Shown here: positions 12,328-14,456 of the stretch, one piece after another | Layout of the letters: every line of letters begins with the position of its first letter | Position numbering within the stretch: the first letter of the stretch is position 1 | Assembly (NCBI GenBank): GCA_017415945.1 | Contig: JAFQDR010000224.1 | Span: 1 to 14,456, forward strand | Source of the DNA: Oscillospiraceae bacterium | GTDB taxonomy: Bacteria > Bacillota_A > Clostridia > Oscillospirales > Oscillospiraceae | Length of the DNA: 14,456 bases | Direction of reading: 5' to 3' | The notes under the pieces: model-generated | What the model saw: only the letters and a program-made list of their open reading frames with translations | Told to the model about the DNA's origin: nothing | Databases searched by the model: none | Program-made: the position numbers and the translations under genes

Positions 12328-14456
12328 ATGTCCTGGTACACATTTATGCCGAAACTATTGAACATGAGCCTGACAGCAGGCGTCGCCATTGTATTTGTGA
12401 TTCTGATGCGGCTGCTTCTCCGGAAAGCGCCCAAGGTCATTTCCTATGCGCTGTGGGGTGTCGTCCTGTTCCGGCTCCTGTTTCCGGTGTCCATCGAATC
12501 CGGATTCTCCTTGTATAATCTCTTTGATGTCCCCACTGCAGAATCCGGTACGATGACCAGTGTGATTGAATATGTGCCGGAGAATATCGTGCATACAGAG
12601 TACCCCTCGGTTATTCTGCCGGTGCCCGGTATCAGCAATGTAATCAACAATGCTTTGCCGCAGGGACAGGAACAGTTGGTGGCAGATCCGCTGGAAGCAC
12701 CGACATCACTTGCCACTTATATCTGGATGATCGGCGTTCTGGTCATGGTTATCTACAGCATTGTTTCTTATATTCAACTTCACGGAAAACTGCTGGCATC
12801 CGTAAAACTGCGAGACAACATTTTCATTGCGGATGATATCGACTCACCCTTTGTGATGGGTCTGATCCGCCCGAAGATCTATCTTCCTTCTTCACTCACC
12901 GAAAAAGAGCGTGACTACATCATTCTTCACGAGCAGCATCACATCCGCCGCAGAGATCATATTATCAAGCTGCTGTCCTTCGCCGCGCTTTGCCTGCACT
13001 GGTTCAATCCGCTGGTGTGGGTCGCCTTTATCCTCTCCGGCAAAGATATGGAAATGAGCTGTGACGAAGCTGTTCTTCGTAAGCTTGGTGAGGATATCCG
13101 TGTAGACTATTCGGCATCCCTCATCAGCCTTGCCACCGGACGTAGGATTATATCCGGAACACCGCTTGCGTTCGGCGAAGGCAATACGGAAGGCCGCATC
13201 AAGAATATAGCCAAGTGGAAGAAGCCTGCCGTATGGGTGATTGTTGTTGCGGTGATCGTTTGTGTGGTGCTGACGGTGTGTCTGATTACCAATCCCATGA
13301 ACCGTGACACGATGCTGCTCGGTGCGGAGTATCGGATTGACGAAATCCTGTACCGCACATCCGAAGAATACGATCATGTGGACAATGATTCTCCAAGTAT
13401 CTGCATTACAGCCGATTATTGTCTCTATGTGCGTGACACGGAGGGTAACTGGGATTTCGTCGGTCAGATGGAACCGTACACGCTGAATAGAGCCGAGCTT
13501 GCCGACTATACCGCCTACAAGGATGGCTGGCTGCGGCATTATAATCCCGGTGAGATCACCGATTCCTACATTATGCGGATGAATGAAACCGAATATGAAG
13601 CACAGCTTTATCTGGCATTCAAAACGAAGAAAGGTGACACGCTCTTCGGTATCGGCGTGGAAGATCTGAGCGAGCGCGGACAAGGTGCGTCGGATGACAC
13701 TACACTTGAGTTTCTGCTTCGGCTCGAAAGCACTTTTGAGAGTATTGGGCAAGCAGGAACTTTCCTTGACCGTTCTCTCGCACAAACTGTAGGCGGAGAT
13801 GTGGACAGTTTCCATACCTGGACCAATGCAGATAAATCGGGATATATCATTATTGGCTTTGAATCAGATGACTCCGAATATGCTGACGGTTGGCAGGTTC
13901 CTTCTCCCGAAAAGACAGACATGGGTTTTGCGGTATTCTACCATAACAAGGATGAATCCGGCTATCGACTCCTGCAGTGCCATGTTTACGAGGATGCAGC
14001 CCTTGCTGAAAACGGTATTTATCTTTGCCCTGATCAGGCAGTGATCAATCTCAGCGGAGAACTTGTACCGAAACAAACCTATGATGTGATCTTAATCAAC
14101 AATAAAGAAATTGCCCGCGCGGAACGTGTCTGGGATTATGCGGATGGCACGGAAAAAAAACAGAGCGATTCTTACCTGAATGGACATCAGATGCTGCTGT
14201 ATTCCTGGGAATATGATAAAGCCGGAAGTCGTGTATGGCAGTATTTCTACGATGAGCATGATGAACTGATCGATTACAGCAGTATTGTCAAAAATGAGAC
14301 TGCTCCGAATATCCGCGTATGGGTGGATTATTTCCGGACTCCCGATAAAATGGATTGGGATATTGTAAATCAGACAAATGCTCCCGATTATCCGGGTGTG
14401 ACGTTTACCTATACCAGTGAAAAGATCACGGCGGAAGACGCGAGCGGCACAACCGA
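12328..14456 (+). CDS. M56 (BlaR1/MecR1-type) membrane metallopeptidase with large extracellular domain (partial)
   Basis: The frame opens at ATG 12328, behind GGGGG, and stays open to the window end (at least 709 codons). Membrane helices lie at about residues 12-32 and 38-54, then 130-150. The M56 catalytic core follows: GLIRPKIYLP, zinc site HEQHH (201-205, HExxH), RDHIIKLLSF, HWFNPLVW, and MEMSCDEAVL with the third-ligand acidic residue. A last helix spans about 299-322. The remaining 380+ residues, after Pro323, should be extracytoplasmic and are aromatic- and strand-rich. They lack an SxxK or KTG penicillin-binding motif, unlike BlaR1/MecR1. So the signal is probably not a beta-lactam. 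It likely senses an envelope signal and triggers loss of BlaI; relatives in Clostridia share the pattern. The C-terminus is missing. Confidence 0.9.
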   Translation, partial: MSWYTFMPKLLNMSLTAGVAIVFVILMRLLLRKAPKVISYALWGVVLFRLLFPVSIESGFSLYNLFDVPTAESGTMTSVIEYVPENIVHTEYPSVILPVPGISNVINNALPQGQEQLVADPLEAPTSLATYIWMIGVLVMVIYSIVSYIQLHGKLLASVKLRDNIFIADDIDSPFVMGLIRPKIYLPSSLTEKERDYIILHEQHHIRRRDHIIKLLSFAALCLHWFNPLVWVAFILSGKDMEMSCDEAVLRKLGEDIRVDYSASLISLATGRRIISGTPLAFGEGNTEGRIKNIAKWKKPAVWVIVVAVIVCVVLTVCLITNPMNRDTMLLGAEYRIDEILYRTSEEYDHVDNDSPSICITADYCLYVRDTEGNWDFVGQMEPYTLNRAELADYTAYKDGWLRHYNPGEITDSYIMRMNETEYEAQLYLAFKTKKGDTLFGIGVEDLSERGQGASDDTTLEFLLRLESTFESIGQAGTFLDRSLAQTVGGDVDSFHTWTNADKSGYIIIGFESDDSEYADGWQVPSPEKTDMGFAVFYHNKDESGYRLLQCHVYEDAALAENGIYLCPDQAVINLSGELVPKQTYDVILINNKEIARAERVWDYADGTEKKQSDSYLNGHQMLLYSWEYDKAGSRVWQYFYDEHDELIDYSSIVKNETAPNIRVWVDYFRTPDKMDWDIVNQTNAPDYPGVTFTYTSEKITAEDASGTT

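Noticed and set aside
12892..13815. 307-codon reverse ORF opposite the M56 gene
   Set aside because: It is an antisense shadow: no ribosome binding site, composition unlike a protein family (many His, Arg, Ile), while the forward frame has clear M56 motifs.

Overview
The window looks like a chromosomal segment from a low-to-mid GC Firmicute of the gut Clostridia type (Oscillospiraceae/Ruminococcaceae or Lachnospiraceae). The basis is the AGGAGG-type ribosome binding sites, the gene families present (DUF6442 next to an XRE regulator, DUF975, BlaI with an M56 peptidase, CPCC), the tight operons and codon use. I cannot name a species. No rRNA, tRNA, CRISPR array, insertion sequence or phage gene is visible.

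Layout. (1) Positions 1-540, minus strand: a two-gene autoregulated unit. A DUF6442 membrane protein and an XRE-type repressor (cut by the window edge) share an ATGA overlap, and a consensus promoter sits among three copies of an AAGTnnnCTT operator. (2) 550-2375, minus: an ECF sigma factor operon. The sigma gene is followed by a 91-aa two-helix membrane protein and a membrane-anchored double zinc-ribbon protein, each overlapping the next; a hairpin terminator closes it. A SigW-like promoter just ahead of a TTG start suggests autoregulation. (3) 2427-11444, minus: a long close-packed gene string, most junctions being 4-bp ATGA overlaps or gaps under 15 bp. In transcription order it holds a small membrane protein, a DUF975 membrane protein, a membrane-anchored metallophosphoesterase, two unrecognised soluble proteins, a possible 26-aa ORF, a SAM methyltransferase fused to an extra domain, a gene split by an in-frame TGA, a CPCC zinc protein, a 501-aa conserved unknown, a coiled-coil membrane protein and a decayed CPBP protease pseudogene that ends at a terminator. 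(4) 11445-11891: an AT-rich gap with scraps of decayed coding sequence on the minus strand. (5) 11892-14456, plus: a BlaI/MecI-type repressor and an M56 (BlaR1/MecR1-type) sensor peptidase, which runs off the window, behind a promoter carrying two near-perfect dyad operators.

Taken together, the window is rich in envelope sensing and regulation: three separate regulator units (XRE, ECF sigma, BlaI/BlaR) surround a string of poorly characterised genes. The string shows erosion (two frameshifts, a nonsense codon, a gene fusion), so it looks like accessory material that is still being rearranged. The least understood part is 3029-9268, where six to eight unrecognised proteins are translationally coupled with a methyltransferase and a CPCC protein.
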